NCBI GenBank assembly: GCA_023259875.1
Contig: JALRFL010000123.1
Coordinates: 1-6,318 of the forward strand
Length of the DNA: 6,318 nt
Reading direction: 5' to 3'
Source: Alphaproteobacteria bacterium
GTDB taxonomy: Bacteria > Pseudomonadota > Alphaproteobacteria > Puniceispirillales > UBA1172
Part shown: one piece after another, positions 1-6,318 of the stretch
How the letters are laid out: each line of letters begins with the position of its first letter
How positions within the stretch are numbered: the first letter of the stretch is position 1
The notes under the pieces: generated by a model
The model's database searches: none
What the model saw: only the letters and a program-made list of their open reading frames with translations
What the model was told of the DNA's origin: nothing
Program-made: the position numbers and the translations under genes

Positions 1-494
1 TGCGCAGTAATGCGTTCTGCCACCTCACGTTGAAACATTAAGGTCATGGATTGAAACGCGGTGGCGTGATCTAGCCAGCCAAACAACAACGGCGTCGCAA
101 TGTTATAGGGCAGATTGGCAATAATCTGGCGCGGGGCATCAGCAGGGCCTAATTCCTGTACTGGAATAGCCAGCGCGTCACCCTCAATAATGCTAAGCCG
201 TCCGTTGCTGGCCTCAACCAAGGGTTGAAGCGCCTCAATCGCACGGCTATCTTTTTCAATGGCGATCACGCGCTCTGCCCCTGCCATAAGAATGGCACGG
301 GTCAAACCGCCGGGCCCGGGGCCTATCTCAATCACGGTATGCTGAGGCTGGATATGAGCTTCGCGAGCAATTCGTCCAGTCAGATTAAGGTCGAGCAGAA
401 AGTTTTGACCAAGTTTGCGTCTGGCATCAAGGCGATAGGTTTTAATCACCTCTTTGAGAGGCGGCAAAGCCGCAATAGGATCAACTGGCGGCAT
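1..494 (-). CDS. rsmA: 16S rRNA (adenine1518-N6/adenine1519-N6)-dimethyltransferase RsmA (KsgA), N-terminal part
   Basis: RsmA uses S-adenosylmethionine to dimethylate two adjacent adenines in the 3' terminal helix of 16S rRNA late in 30S assembly. The gene is cut by the left window edge: 164 codons are visible and the C-terminal rRNA-binding part is outside. Visible motifs are KLGQNFL (27-33), the SAM-binding motif I EIGPGPGG (56-63), an acidic motif II residue (E80), D106 in EGDAL (motif III), and the catalytic motif IV NLPY (127-130) followed by NIATPL. The Pro-rich leader with LPPLKEVI is, from memory, typical of alphaproteobacterial RsmA. The ATG at 494 places KLGQNFL at the expected distance. 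It lies 14 nt inside the end of pdxA in another frame and has only a weak Shine-Dalgarno (GGG), so translation is probably coupled to pdxA. No frameshift or missing motif is seen. The family assignment is very secure. Confidence 0.96.
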   Translation of the reverse strand, partial: MPPVDPIAALPPLKEVIKTYRLDARRKLGQNFLLDLNLTGRIAREAHIQPQHTVIEIGPGPGGLTRAILMAGAERVIAIEKDSRAIEALQPLVEASNGRLSIIEGDALAIPVQELGPADAPRQIIANLPYNIATPLLFGWLDHATAFQSMTLMFQREVAERITA

Positions 495-1524
495 AAGATA
501 AGCCCATAAAATCAGCGCGGTTTTTTACCATTTGCCGTGCCATGGTAATCGCGGCGATCAGGCTGTCTGGCCGGGCGGTGAATCTTCCTGCTTGGTCTAA
601 CGCCGTACCATGATCTGGTGAGGTGCGAATAAAACTAAGCCCCATGGTGATATTGACGCCATGATGAAAATCCAATGTCTTAACAGGGATCAACGCTTGA
701 TCATGATACATCGCCAAAACGGCGTCATATTCCTGTCGCCGGTCTTCAAAAAACAGCGTATCAGCAGAATGTGGGCCAGTAACAATGATCCCTTCCTCGT
801 TAAGCTGATGAATGGCAGGCATGATCAGGTTAATTTCCTCATCCCCAAGCGTGCCAGATTCGCCAGCATGAGGATTAAGTCCGGTCACCGCGATACGCGG
901 GGTTTTAATGCCAAAATCCATCATCAGGCCGTTAGCCATCAGCCGCAAGGTTTTGATGATGCGTTCAGGCGTGATAAGGGCAAAGACATCGCGTAACGGC
1001 ACATGAATGGTAAGGGGGGTGATGCGTAAGGCCGCGTTTGCCAGCATCATCACAGGGTATTTTTCTTCGCCATCTGCTCCGCGATCAAGTTCAGCCAAAT
1101 ATTCGGTATGGCCGGGATGGGCAAATCCAGCCGCAGTTAATGTGGCTTTTTGAATGGGATTGGTGATCATAGCGTCAGCTTTCCCCCCTTTGATCATGCT
1201 AACGGCGTCACTAATGGCTTGGATGATTTGTGGCGCATTTTTAGGCGACGGCACCCCGGCGTTGACCTCATCAGGCCAAATCATTGGAATAACCCCAAGA
1301 TGCCCAAGGGGAAGTGTGTCGGTGTGGCTTGTTCCGACGGTGGTGATCACGGCGTCGATATCGCCGCATTTCGCCAGCGCCTCCAACCGATCAGGGTCAT
1401 CTATCGTCCAGAGATTCCTCTCGCCCGATGCCACCGCCTTAAGCAACAATTCTCCGCCAATGCCAGCAGGTTCCCCCGGGGTCACCAGAAGCCGTGGGGG
1501 TCTTGGCGGTGCTCCGGCAAGCAT
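481..1524 (-). CDS. pdxA: 4-hydroxythreonine-4-phosphate dehydrogenase PdxA
   Basis: PdxA oxidises 4-phosphohydroxy-L-threonine with NAD(P). The product decarboxylates to 3-amino-1-hydroxyacetone phosphate, which PdxJ condenses with deoxyxylulose phosphate to give pyridoxine 5'-phosphate. The 347 residues are slightly longer than E. coli PdxA (about 329). Motifs are TPGEPAGIGGE (15-25), ITNPIQK (120-126), PGHTEY (137-142), GLNPHAGE (215-222), MYHDQ (272-276) and GVNITMGLSFIRTSPDHGTA (within 289-308). The metal-binding histidines expected from the E. coli enzyme map to H174 (IHVPLRD), H219 and H274, with the same 45- and 55-residue spacings. GGE replaces the more common GPE after GIG; I recall this variant in other Alphaproteobacteria. 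The ATG overlaps the surA stop as TAATG, with only a weak GGAA upstream, which implies translational coupling to surA. Presence of PdxA implies the DXP-dependent vitamin B6 route. Cytosolic homodimer is the family norm. Confidence 0.97.
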   Translation of the reverse strand: MLAGAPPRPPRLLVTPGEPAGIGGELLLKAVASGERNLWTIDDPDRLEALAKCGDIDAVITTVGTSHTDTLPLGHLGVIPMIWPDEVNAGVPSPKNAPQIIQAISDAVSMIKGGKADAMITNPIQKATLTAAGFAHPGHTEYLAELDRGADGEEKYPVMMLANAALRITPLTIHVPLRDVFALITPERIIKTLRLMANGLMMDFGIKTPRIAVTGLNPHAGESGTLGDEEINLIMPAIHQLNEEGIIVTGPHSADTLFFEDRRQEYDAVLAMYHDQALIPVKTLDFHHGVNITMGLSFIRTSPDHGTALDQAGRFTARPDSLIAAITMARQMVKNRADFMGLSYAAS

Positions 1525-2798
1525 TAGAAATTTTTCCGAATATCAACCACGGCCTCACGCCGCAATTGATTGAGGTAACGCTGAGAGAGGATGGAAAAAT
1601 AACGGTTCTGGATGGTTTGGGTCAAAGCCTGAATGCTTGGCAGATCGGTGCTAGGAAAAGATTTGTCGCATACCATAAAAATAGCCATGCCTTCGTTAAA
1701 AGAAACCGGCCCTGTTTTCATTCCGGCATCAAGTGGTGCGATCAAATCGCGCAGATTAGGCGCTAAGCTGTAAAGAGGCATAGCGCCAAGCAAAAAGGGA
1801 AGTTCAGCCCCATAGCTTTTGTTTAGCGCCTCTAAGTCTTGGCAGGTTGCGATGGTATCCGTGTCACGAGTCAACTTTGCCGCCGCTTCAAGCCGACTGG
1901 CTTCATCACTTGTGGTCATGGGATAAAATAGGCGCGTAAGAATAATCTCGGCTTCTAATGGGCTGGCATGGCCACTGTCGCGCCGCCCTTTGATGCGATA
2001 AATGATAATCGCGCCCTCACGATCAATAGGATCACTAACATCACCGGGTTTAAGCGAGGTCAGAATGGCCTGGATATCGGGTTCAATTCGGCTTTCTAAC
2101 ACCCAGCCAATATTGCCGCCATTGCTTGCGCTTCCGGCGGCAGAATATTGCTGTGCTATCCGCCCAAAATCCGCCCCTTTGCGAATAGCGCTGACCATCT
2201 GGGTTGCCAGCGTAATGGTCGCCGCGTAGTTTCGGTTGGGTTCGGGTAACAACACAATCTCATCTAGATTGATATGGGGTTCTTCTAGGTTTTGCTTGAG
2301 CCGCTCTAGTTCCACTTCGGCTTCGGCTTCGGCATTGGCAAACTGGCCTTGGAAGCGGTTGTTGATAATGCTGGCCCAGAGAATATCAGCTTTGAATTTT
2401 TTATGAATCACCTCGCGTGGGATACCAAGTGAAGCCAAAACATCATCCGGATTTTCATTATTTTGTGAAAAGGTGTCATTGATCAGTCTGTCAGCACCTT
2501 GATCAACCGCATCCATCCTGCCGCTCAGCACAGCGGAACCTTCGCTGATCTTAATGGTGTCATCAATCAGCATCTGTAACACATCACGATTGATCTGATC
2601 CTCGTTTTCCGCGGTCAGCCGAAGCCCGGTGGTTTTGATCAGCATATTTCGCCGTTGTTCCAGATCGTGATTGGTAATAGGAACGCCATCGACCGTGGCA
2701 ATAACCTCAATATTTGTGGCTCGAACAGGGGTTATCAATGCCATCATGGTCAAGGTGATGATAGCCGTAAGTCGTAAAATGAATAAAAACAATCGCAT
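1524..2798 (-). CDS. surA: Periplasmic chaperone / peptidyl-prolyl cis-trans isomerase SurA
   Basis: SurA escorts unfolded outer-membrane beta-barrel proteins across the periplasm to the BAM complex. The 424 residues match the usual length (E. coli 428). A signal peptide is clear: MRLF start, hydrophobic core at about 5-21, and likely cleavage after VRA (27). The N-terminal chaperone domain (about 30-160) opens with the typical VIATVDGVPITNHDLEQRR. A recognisable parvulin domain spans about 175-272, with FGRIAQQYS, GSASNGGNIGW and LKPGDVSDPI. A second, divergent parvulin-like segment (about 282-378) carries two cysteines (C319, C377). The C-terminal segment (385-424) would pack back on the N-domain in the family fold. 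The start is firm: an AGGA lies 6 nt before the ATG, and the signal peptide follows at once. The gene sits 12 nt after lptG and overlaps pdxA by 1 nt. An outer-membrane protein client role fits its position after two LPS-export genes. Confidence 0.95.
   Translation of the reverse strand: MRLFLFILRLTAIITLTMMALITPVRATNIEVIATVDGVPITNHDLEQRRNMLIKTTGLRLTAENEDQINRDVLQMLIDDTIKISEGSAVLSGRMDAVDQGADRLINDTFSQNNENPDDVLASLGIPREVIHKKFKADILWASIINNRFQGQFANAEAEAEVELERLKQNLEEPHINLDEIVLLPEPNRNYAATITLATQMVSAIRKGADFGRIAQQYSAAGSASNGGNIGWVLESRIEPDIQAILTSLKPGDVSDPIDREGAIIIYRIKGRRDSGHASPLEAEIILTRLFYPMTTSDEASRLEAAAKLTRDTDTIATCQDLEALNKSYGAELPFLLGAMPLYSLAPNLRDLIAPLDAGMKTGPVSFNEGMAIFMVCDKSFPSTDLPSIQALTQTIQNRYFSILSQRYLNQLRREAVVDIRKNF
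2315..2332 (-). repeat. Three tandem hexanucleotides in surA
   Basis: Three copies of cttcgg (plus-strand reading) encode an alternating Glu-Ala run within NAEAEAEVELE, SurA residues 155-165, at the end of the N-terminal domain just before the parvulin domain. Copy-number change would insert or remove Glu-Ala pairs without shifting the frame. Confidence 0.7.
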
Positions 2799-2804
2799 GA
2801 TTTG

Positions 2805-2808
2805 TCCT
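2805..2808 (-). promoter_or_regulatory. Ribosome binding site of surA
   Basis: On the minus strand the 12-nt lptG-surA gap reads ACAGGACAAATC, with AGGA 6 nt before the surA ATG. Among the four junctions of the run this is the only clear free-standing Shine-Dalgarno, so surA can be initiated independently of lptG translation. Confidence 0.7.
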
Positions 2809-2810
2809 GT

Positions 2811-3917
2811 TCAAGCGGTCTGATCTGATCGCAGTAATGTTGCAAACCCAATCATTGTGACAATAAATCCCGGGGCAATACCAGCGATGACCGGTGGCAA
2901 GCGCCCAGATGAGCCTAATACATACATGATATCTTTGAAAAAATAAAAACCAAGTGCAGAAAAAATGGCAAAGGCAATTAATCTGATCCGTTTTCTTCTG
3001 CCCCGATAAACCAACCCAAAATATCCGGCGATTAATGTCATGCCGATTAACACCAGAGGCATGGAGGCCTGATAATAGAGATAAGAGCGATGCCCTAGAC
3101 TGCTCAAGCCGGCTTGATCCAATACCGTGATATAATTCCACAACCGATAAATCGGGATAGTTTCTGGTTTTTTGTTTGAACTGGTCAGGTCTGTGCGCGT
3201 CAACACCGAGGGAAGAGTGAGAACATCAAGGCTGGTGATCGTCCCGTCTTGACGCAGGACGCGCCCCCCTTCTAAATGCCAATTTCCATTATCAAAGGTT
3301 AAAGTTTCAGGCAGATAATGTGATGTCCAAGTGTTGTCTTTATCAAAAGTATAGACCTCACCTTGCGCGATACGAAGACTGGATTGGTCTAACCGAGCCC
3401 CACTAATGATGAGGTTTTGATATTCACTGCGATCTTTAAGCCATATGCCTTCGGTGGAAACGGTCAAATTGCGGCCTGTTGAACCGAATTTCTGCTCCTC
3501 TAAGGTCATAAAGCGGCTATTTGTGGCAGAAGAAATAGGATCAATCACCACCAGCATAATGATACTTAGCAGAATGGCGGAAAACATAGGGCCAGTAATA
3601 ATTTGCAACATCGAAAGCCCACTAGACCTTGCGACGATAATCTCATTCTGCTGGCTGAGTTTATAAAAACTGATCAATGCCCCAAACATCACGGCAAATG
3701 GCAAAATAAAAGGCACGCTAGACGGAATGCGCAGCAACCCCATGACTAACGCGGTCAAAGAAGAAATGCTATCCTTATTGGCACTGCGGCGCAACAATTC
3801 TGCCATATCAATCAAATTGACGATAAATATCAAAACTACGCCCGCCAACAAGATATGGATCAGCGCATGACGAAACAGATAAAGCGTTAAAATGTGATTC
3901 CAACCAAATCGGTTCAT
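2811..3917 (-). CDS. lptG: LPS export ABC transporter permease LptG
   Basis: LptG pairs with LptF and an LptB dimer in the inner membrane to extract LPS and pass it to the LptC/LptA bridge. From the ATG at 3917 the protein is 368 residues (E. coli 360). Six membrane segments are evident: about 18-37, 57-83, 103-125, 284-302, 311-331 and 341-362. The periplasmic beta-jellyroll lies between TM3 and TM4 (about 150-240) and includes TEGIWLKDRSEYQNLI (155-170), like E. coli LWAKDGNNFVYI. The expected LptB-contacting coupling helix is NEIIVARSSGLS (91-102). I chose ATG 3917 because it forms an ATGA overlap with the lptF stop and gives an N-terminus that aligns with E. coli LptG. An in-frame GTG at 3950 or ATG at 3941 would add 11 or 8 residues, but neither has a convincing ribosome binding site. 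LptG rather than LptF is inferred from second position and sequence resemblance. LptB is not in the window. Confidence 0.94.
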   Translation of the reverse strand: MNRFGWNHILTLYLFRHALIHILLAGVVLIFIVNLIDMAELLRRSANKDSISSLTALVMGLLRIPSSVPFILPFAVMFGALISFYKLSQQNEIIVARSSGLSMLQIITGPMFSAILLSIIMLVVIDPISSATNSRFMTLEEQKFGSTGRNLTVSTEGIWLKDRSEYQNLIISGARLDQSSLRIAQGEVYTFDKDNTWTSHYLPETLTFDNGNWHLEGGRVLRQDGTITSLDVLTLPSVLTRTDLTSSNKKPETIPIYRLWNYITVLDQAGLSSLGHRSYLYYQASMPLVLIGMTLIAGYFGLVYRGRRKRIRLIAFAIFSALGFYFFKDIMYVLGSSGRLPPVIAGIAPGFIVTMIGFATLLRSDQTA

Positions 3918-5044
3918 GCTGGCACCACTTCTTTTCGCCATGGTTGCCACAAAGACAAAAACCCAATCCCTAAGGGCAGAAACACAACCAAATACATGAT
4001 AGGGAAAAGCCCGGAAAAATTAACCGTCATACTTCGTGCGGTTAAATGCGCCAATTCAATGAACACCGTCAAACCTGTGACAATACTGATCTGATACCAG
4101 TAATGCCCGCGTTGAAACCGACTGCGAAGAAAAACAGCAATCACCATGATGACGAGGGATAAGGCAAGCAAAGGCGCGGTCAGGCGAAAATGCCCCTCGG
4201 CTCTCATCTCATTTTGATATTGGCGATTAGATGTGTTTTTAGTCAACAATTCACCGATGCCCATTTCATTATAATCCTGTGGCCGGTTACCATTGGAAAC
4301 GGATTTTTGTGTCATGTTTAGCTCATAACTCTCAAACTCAAGAATTTGAGCCTTGGTTGAGGTGTCTGAAAATTGGGTTCGGATACCATTAAAAAGAACA
4401 ATGGATGGATTTTCGTTATCAATAGTAACCGTCGCTTTATCAGAATGGATTTCAACCACCATATCTTCGTTCCGGCTGTCCCTAATAAACACATCCTTAA
4501 AAACATTATCGCTTTCTTTGTGATGGATATAAATGGTCAGGCCTTTGGTGATATCAATAAAGACCCCTTCTTGTAAGATGATAATCGGGGCGGATGCGCG
4601 CAGATTGGTCATAAAGGTTTTATATTGGGAATAGGTGACAGGCATCAGATAAGCAGAGTTTATCATCAAAAACATAGTGATCAGGCCACCCATGATCATT
4701 GGACCAAGGCCAACACGAATAGGGGAAATGCCAGCCGCGCTCATGGCAAGAAGCTCTTTGTCTTGTTGCATCTTTGACATCACGCTAGTGGCCGCGATGG
4801 TGGAGCTAATCGGCAGGATGATCAACAGCCAGAATGGTACCCCAAGAAGCGTGACATAAAGAAAATCAATAAAAAGCGCCCCTTTATTGACCAATAGCTC
4901 AACCAGACGCAAGGTCTGGCCAAGCCAGACCAACCCAATGATGGAAAAACTGGCCAGCAGAAGCGATGACAAACACTGCCTTAAGATATACCAAGTTAAA
5001 ACCATGTGTCGTATCAGCTCCAAATACCCATTTGTCATCATCAT
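3914..5044 (-). CDS. lptF: LPS export ABC transporter permease LptF
   Basis: LptF is the partner of LptG in the LptB2FG inner-membrane LPS extractor. The 376 residues match the family (E. coli 366). Membrane segments are at about 26-44, 61-86, 110-134, 287-306, 317-336 and 346-366. The periplasmic jellyroll lies between the third and fourth (about 155-280) and contains LQEGVFIDITKGLTIYIHHKESDNVFKDVFIRD (157-189), comparable to the E. coli GQFQQ...FKDVFLAQ region. The coupling helix is QDKELLAMSAAGIS (94-107). The start is uncertain. ATGs at 5044, 5041 and 5038 are in frame and consecutive with no clear Shine-Dalgarno, while ATG 5005 (codon 14) would place WYILRQ where E. coli has IRYLVRE, with a GGAG 12 nt upstream. 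The gene is first in the minus-strand run, divergent from pepA. It ends in an ATGA overlap with lptG, so the two subunits are likely made in equal amounts. Confidence 0.94.
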   Translation of the reverse strand: MMMTNGYLELIRHMVLTWYILRQCLSSLLLASFSIIGLVWLGQTLRLVELLVNKGALFIDFLYVTLLGVPFWLLIILPISSTIAATSVMSKMQQDKELLAMSAAGISPIRVGLGPMIMGGLITMFLMINSAYLMPVTYSQYKTFMTNLRASAPIIILQEGVFIDITKGLTIYIHHKESDNVFKDVFIRDSRNEDMVVEIHSDKATVTIDNENPSIVLFNGIRTQFSDTSTKAQILEFESYELNMTQKSVSNGNRPQDYNEMGIGELLTKNTSNRQYQNEMRAEGHFRLTAPLLALSLVIMVIAVFLRSRFQRGHYWYQISIVTGLTVFIELAHLTARSMTVNFSGLFPIMYLVVFLPLGIGFLSLWQPWRKEVVPA

Positions 5045-5051
5045 TTGTCAT
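5029..5051 (-). repeat. 10-bp direct repeat over the lptF start codons
   Basis: ATGACAAATG occurs twice on the minus strand, at 5051-5042 and 5038-5029, separated by one ATG (period 13). The stretch holds five ATG triplets in all three frames: at 5051, at 5044/5041/5038 (lptF frame) and at 5031. It resembles a small local duplication and makes the true lptF start hard to call. Confidence 0.6.
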
Positions 5052-5169
5052 AACTAAGGGGTAGTTTCTTTGGCAGAAGGCGATCTTGCCGTTGCTTTTT
5101 TTATTCCCATCTTCAATATAGGTGTTTGCAACTTATCAAAAAACCAACAGAAACAGTAAGGATTTTTTT
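5045..5169. promoter_or_regulatory. Divergent intergenic region between lptF and pepA
   Basis: This 125-bp gap is the only sizeable non-coding stretch in the window. It must carry the pepA promoter and very probably the promoter of the lptF-lptG-surA-pdxA-rsmA run, since no other gap in that run exceeds 12 nt. It contains a T7 run (5096-5102) and AT-rich patches. A possible plus-strand promoter is TTGCTT (5092-5097) with AATATA/TATAGG around 5115-5122, and on the minus strand TATATT lies across the same AT patch. All of these match sigma-70 consensus poorly, so I do not assign exact elements. I see no convincing operator, riboswitch or strong hairpin. Confidence 0.5.
5158..5162 (+). promoter_or_regulatory. 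Ribosome binding site of pepA
   Basis: AAGGA lies 7 nt (a run of seven T) upstream of the ATG at 5170. It is a good Shine-Dalgarno at good spacing and decides the pepA start. The all-T spacer should leave the site unstructured. Confidence 0.75.
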
Positions 5170-6318
5170 ATGACATCTCGGTTGACCCTCCAATTTGTCT
5201 CTCAGGATAATGCCCCATCCTATCCGGTTATGATTCTTGTCTCTGCCAAAGATGGCAAGGCGGAACTTGATGCCGCAGGGAAAGCGCTGGATCAAACTTT
5301 CAATGGCGCGTTATCACGGGCGATGACAGAGGCTTCTTTTAAGGCTGAAGCTGGCGAAGATGTGGTTGTACGAGGGCCAGAAGGCTCGGTCATTTTGCTT
5401 GGGGCCGGAGCTGATGACGCCGTTGGTGTTGAGAGCGAAAACCTTGGTGGTCATGTGATGGCGGCGATGGCAAAAGCGAAACTCAAGGATATCACTTTGA
5501 TGGCAACAGGGCGGCCAGCGGATTGGGTGGCAAGCCTTGCCTATGGGGCTTATCTGGCTGGCTATCATTTTTCGCGTTATTTCACCAAGGGCAAAAATGC
5601 TAATCCCACCCAAGCTAGCATGGCCATTGTTGCGGATGATGCCAAAGCCACAGCATCAGCCTATCAGCGGCTTGAGGGGATTGCCTCAGGCGTGTTTATG
5701 GCGCGTGATCTGGTCAGTGAGCCGTCAAATATTCTCTATCCGGCTGAATATGCCAATCGGTGTCTTGAGTTGTCCCAGCTAGGCATAGAGGTTCAGGTGC
5801 TGAATGATGACGATATGTCAAAAGAAGGCATGAATCTGTTGCTTGCGGTCGGGCAAGGGAGTGAACGCGAATCCCGAATGGTGGTCATGCGCTGGAATGG
5901 CGGCGGCGACGAAGACCCGATGGTGTTGATCGGTAAAGGGGTGTGCTTTGATACTGGCGGCATTTCTATTAAACCTGCTGCTGGCATGGAAGATATGAAA
6001 TGGGATATGGGTGGGTCTGCCGCGGTTGTTGGGGCGATGAAGGCGATTGCCGCAGCTGGCCTTAAACGCAATGTCGTAGGTTTGGTTGGACTAGTTGAAA
6101 ATATGCCAGACGGCAAGGCCATTAAACCCGGTGATGTGGTGACTTCCATGTCTGGGCAAACGGTAGAGATTATCAATACCGATGCCGAGGGTAGATTGGT
6201 TTTGGCCGATGTTATCACCTATGCCCAACGCCATTTTAAGCCTGCGATTATGATAGATTTGGCCACGCTAACCGGTGCAATTCTGGTTTCCCTTGGCATG
6301 GTGCAATCGGGTCTATTT
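5170..6318 (+). CDS. pepA: Leucyl aminopeptidase PepA (peptidase family M17), partial at right edge
   Basis: PepA is a two-metal cytosolic aminopeptidase, normally a hexamer, that removes N-terminal residues, preferring leucine. The first 383 codons are in the window with no stop; the family is about 500 residues, so roughly the last quarter is missing. Residues 1-150 form the less conserved N-terminal macro-like domain. The catalytic domain begins near 165, with ARDLVSEPSNILYP at 178-191. Catalytic motifs are GKGVCFDTGGISIKP (255-269), DMGGSAAV (279-286), ENMPDGKAIKPGDVV (310-324), NTDAEGRLVLAD (336-347) and DLATLTGA (363-370). The E. coli ligands K270, D275, D293, D352 and E354 and the catalytic K282 and R356 map to K256, D261, D279, D338, E340, K268 and R342, all at a constant offset of 14. 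The active site is therefore intact as far as visible. An AAGGA 7 nt before the ATG fixes the start. In E. coli pepA is also divergent from lptFG. Confidence 0.97.
   Translation, partial: MTSRLTLQFVSQDNAPSYPVMILVSAKDGKAELDAAGKALDQTFNGALSRAMTEASFKAEAGEDVVVRGPEGSVILLGAGADDAVGVESENLGGHVMAAMAKAKLKDITLMATGRPADWVASLAYGAYLAGYHFSRYFTKGKNANPTQASMAIVADDAKATASAYQRLEGIASGVFMARDLVSEPSNILYPAEYANRCLELSQLGIEVQVLNDDDMSKEGMNLLLAVGQGSERESRMVVMRWNGGGDEDPMVLIGKGVCFDTGGISIKPAAGMEDMKWDMGGSAAVVGAMKAIAAAGLKRNVVGLVGLVENMPDGKAIKPGDVVTSMSGQTVEIINTDAEGRLVLADVITYAQRHFKPAIMIDLATLTGAILVSLGMVQSGLF

Noticed and set aside
1150..1573. Plus-strand open frames of 125 and 139 codons opposite pdxA
   Set aside because: They lie antisense to the strongly conserved pdxA N-terminal half and show no recognisable domain or good start. 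They are shadows.
2707..3141. Minus-strand 144-codon open frame across the lptG/surA junction
   Set aside because: It is in another frame of convincing lptG and surA coding sequence, and its translation is rich in Cys/His/Trp, as out-of-frame readings often are.
3918..3950. GTG start for lptG at 3950
   Set aside because: It has no ribosome binding site, overlaps lptF by 37 nt, and adds residues (MATMAKRSGAS) with no counterpart in E. coli LptG. The ATGA overlap at 3917 is more plausible, though not proven.
5121..5145. Possible hairpin GGTGTTT...AAAAACC in the lptF-pepA gap
   Set aside because: The stem has only about six pairs with an internal mismatch and mostly A-T pairs. It is too weak to call a terminator or operator.
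5793..6218. Minus-strand 141-codon open frame opposite pepA
   Set aside because: It is antisense to the catalytic core of pepA, where all metal ligands are present. Its Ser/Thr/Pro-rich composition is that of a complement shadow.
1..6318. Search for mobile elements, CRISPR arrays, tRNA/rRNA genes or an undescribed system
   Set aside because: The window is almost entirely accounted for by six conserved genes. I saw no long inverted repeats, spaced repeat arrays, transposase or integrase motifs, or unexplained coding region.

Overview
This window looks like chromosomal DNA from an alphaproteobacterium of moderate GC content (about 45-50% by eye). The protein motifs and gene order support this. 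RsmA has a Pro-rich N-terminal leader ahead of KLGQNFL, PdxA carries GEPAGIGGE, and lptF-lptG is linked directly to surA-pdxA-rsmA, with pepA divergent. No species can be named from the sequence alone.

The minus strand, read from right to left, holds a tightly packed five-gene run: lptF (3914-5044), lptG (2811-3917), surA (1524-2798), pdxA (481-1524) and the first 164 codons of rsmA (494 to beyond the left edge). The junctions are an ATGA overlap, a 12-nt gap with its own ribosome binding site, a TAATG overlap and a 14-nt overlap. This is the picture of one polycistronic transcript. A 125-bp divergent intergenic region (5045-5169) separates it from pepA, which runs rightward from 5170 and is cut by the right edge after 383 codons.

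Functionally, three of the genes serve the outer membrane. LptF and LptG form the membrane part of the ABC transporter that lifts lipopolysaccharide (LPS) out of the inner membrane. SurA is a periplasmic chaperone that delivers outer-membrane beta-barrel proteins, among which the LPS translocon LptD is a known client. PdxA (pyridoxal phosphate synthesis) and RsmA (16S rRNA dimethylation) are housekeeping enzymes that travel with surA in many Proteobacteria. PepA is a cytosolic M17 aminopeptidase.

The most notable point is an absence: lptD, which commonly lies directly upstream of surA, is not between lptG and surA. I found no phage, IS, CRISPR, tRNA or rRNA features and no evidence of an undescribed system. 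All six genes belong to well-known families and show no frameshift.
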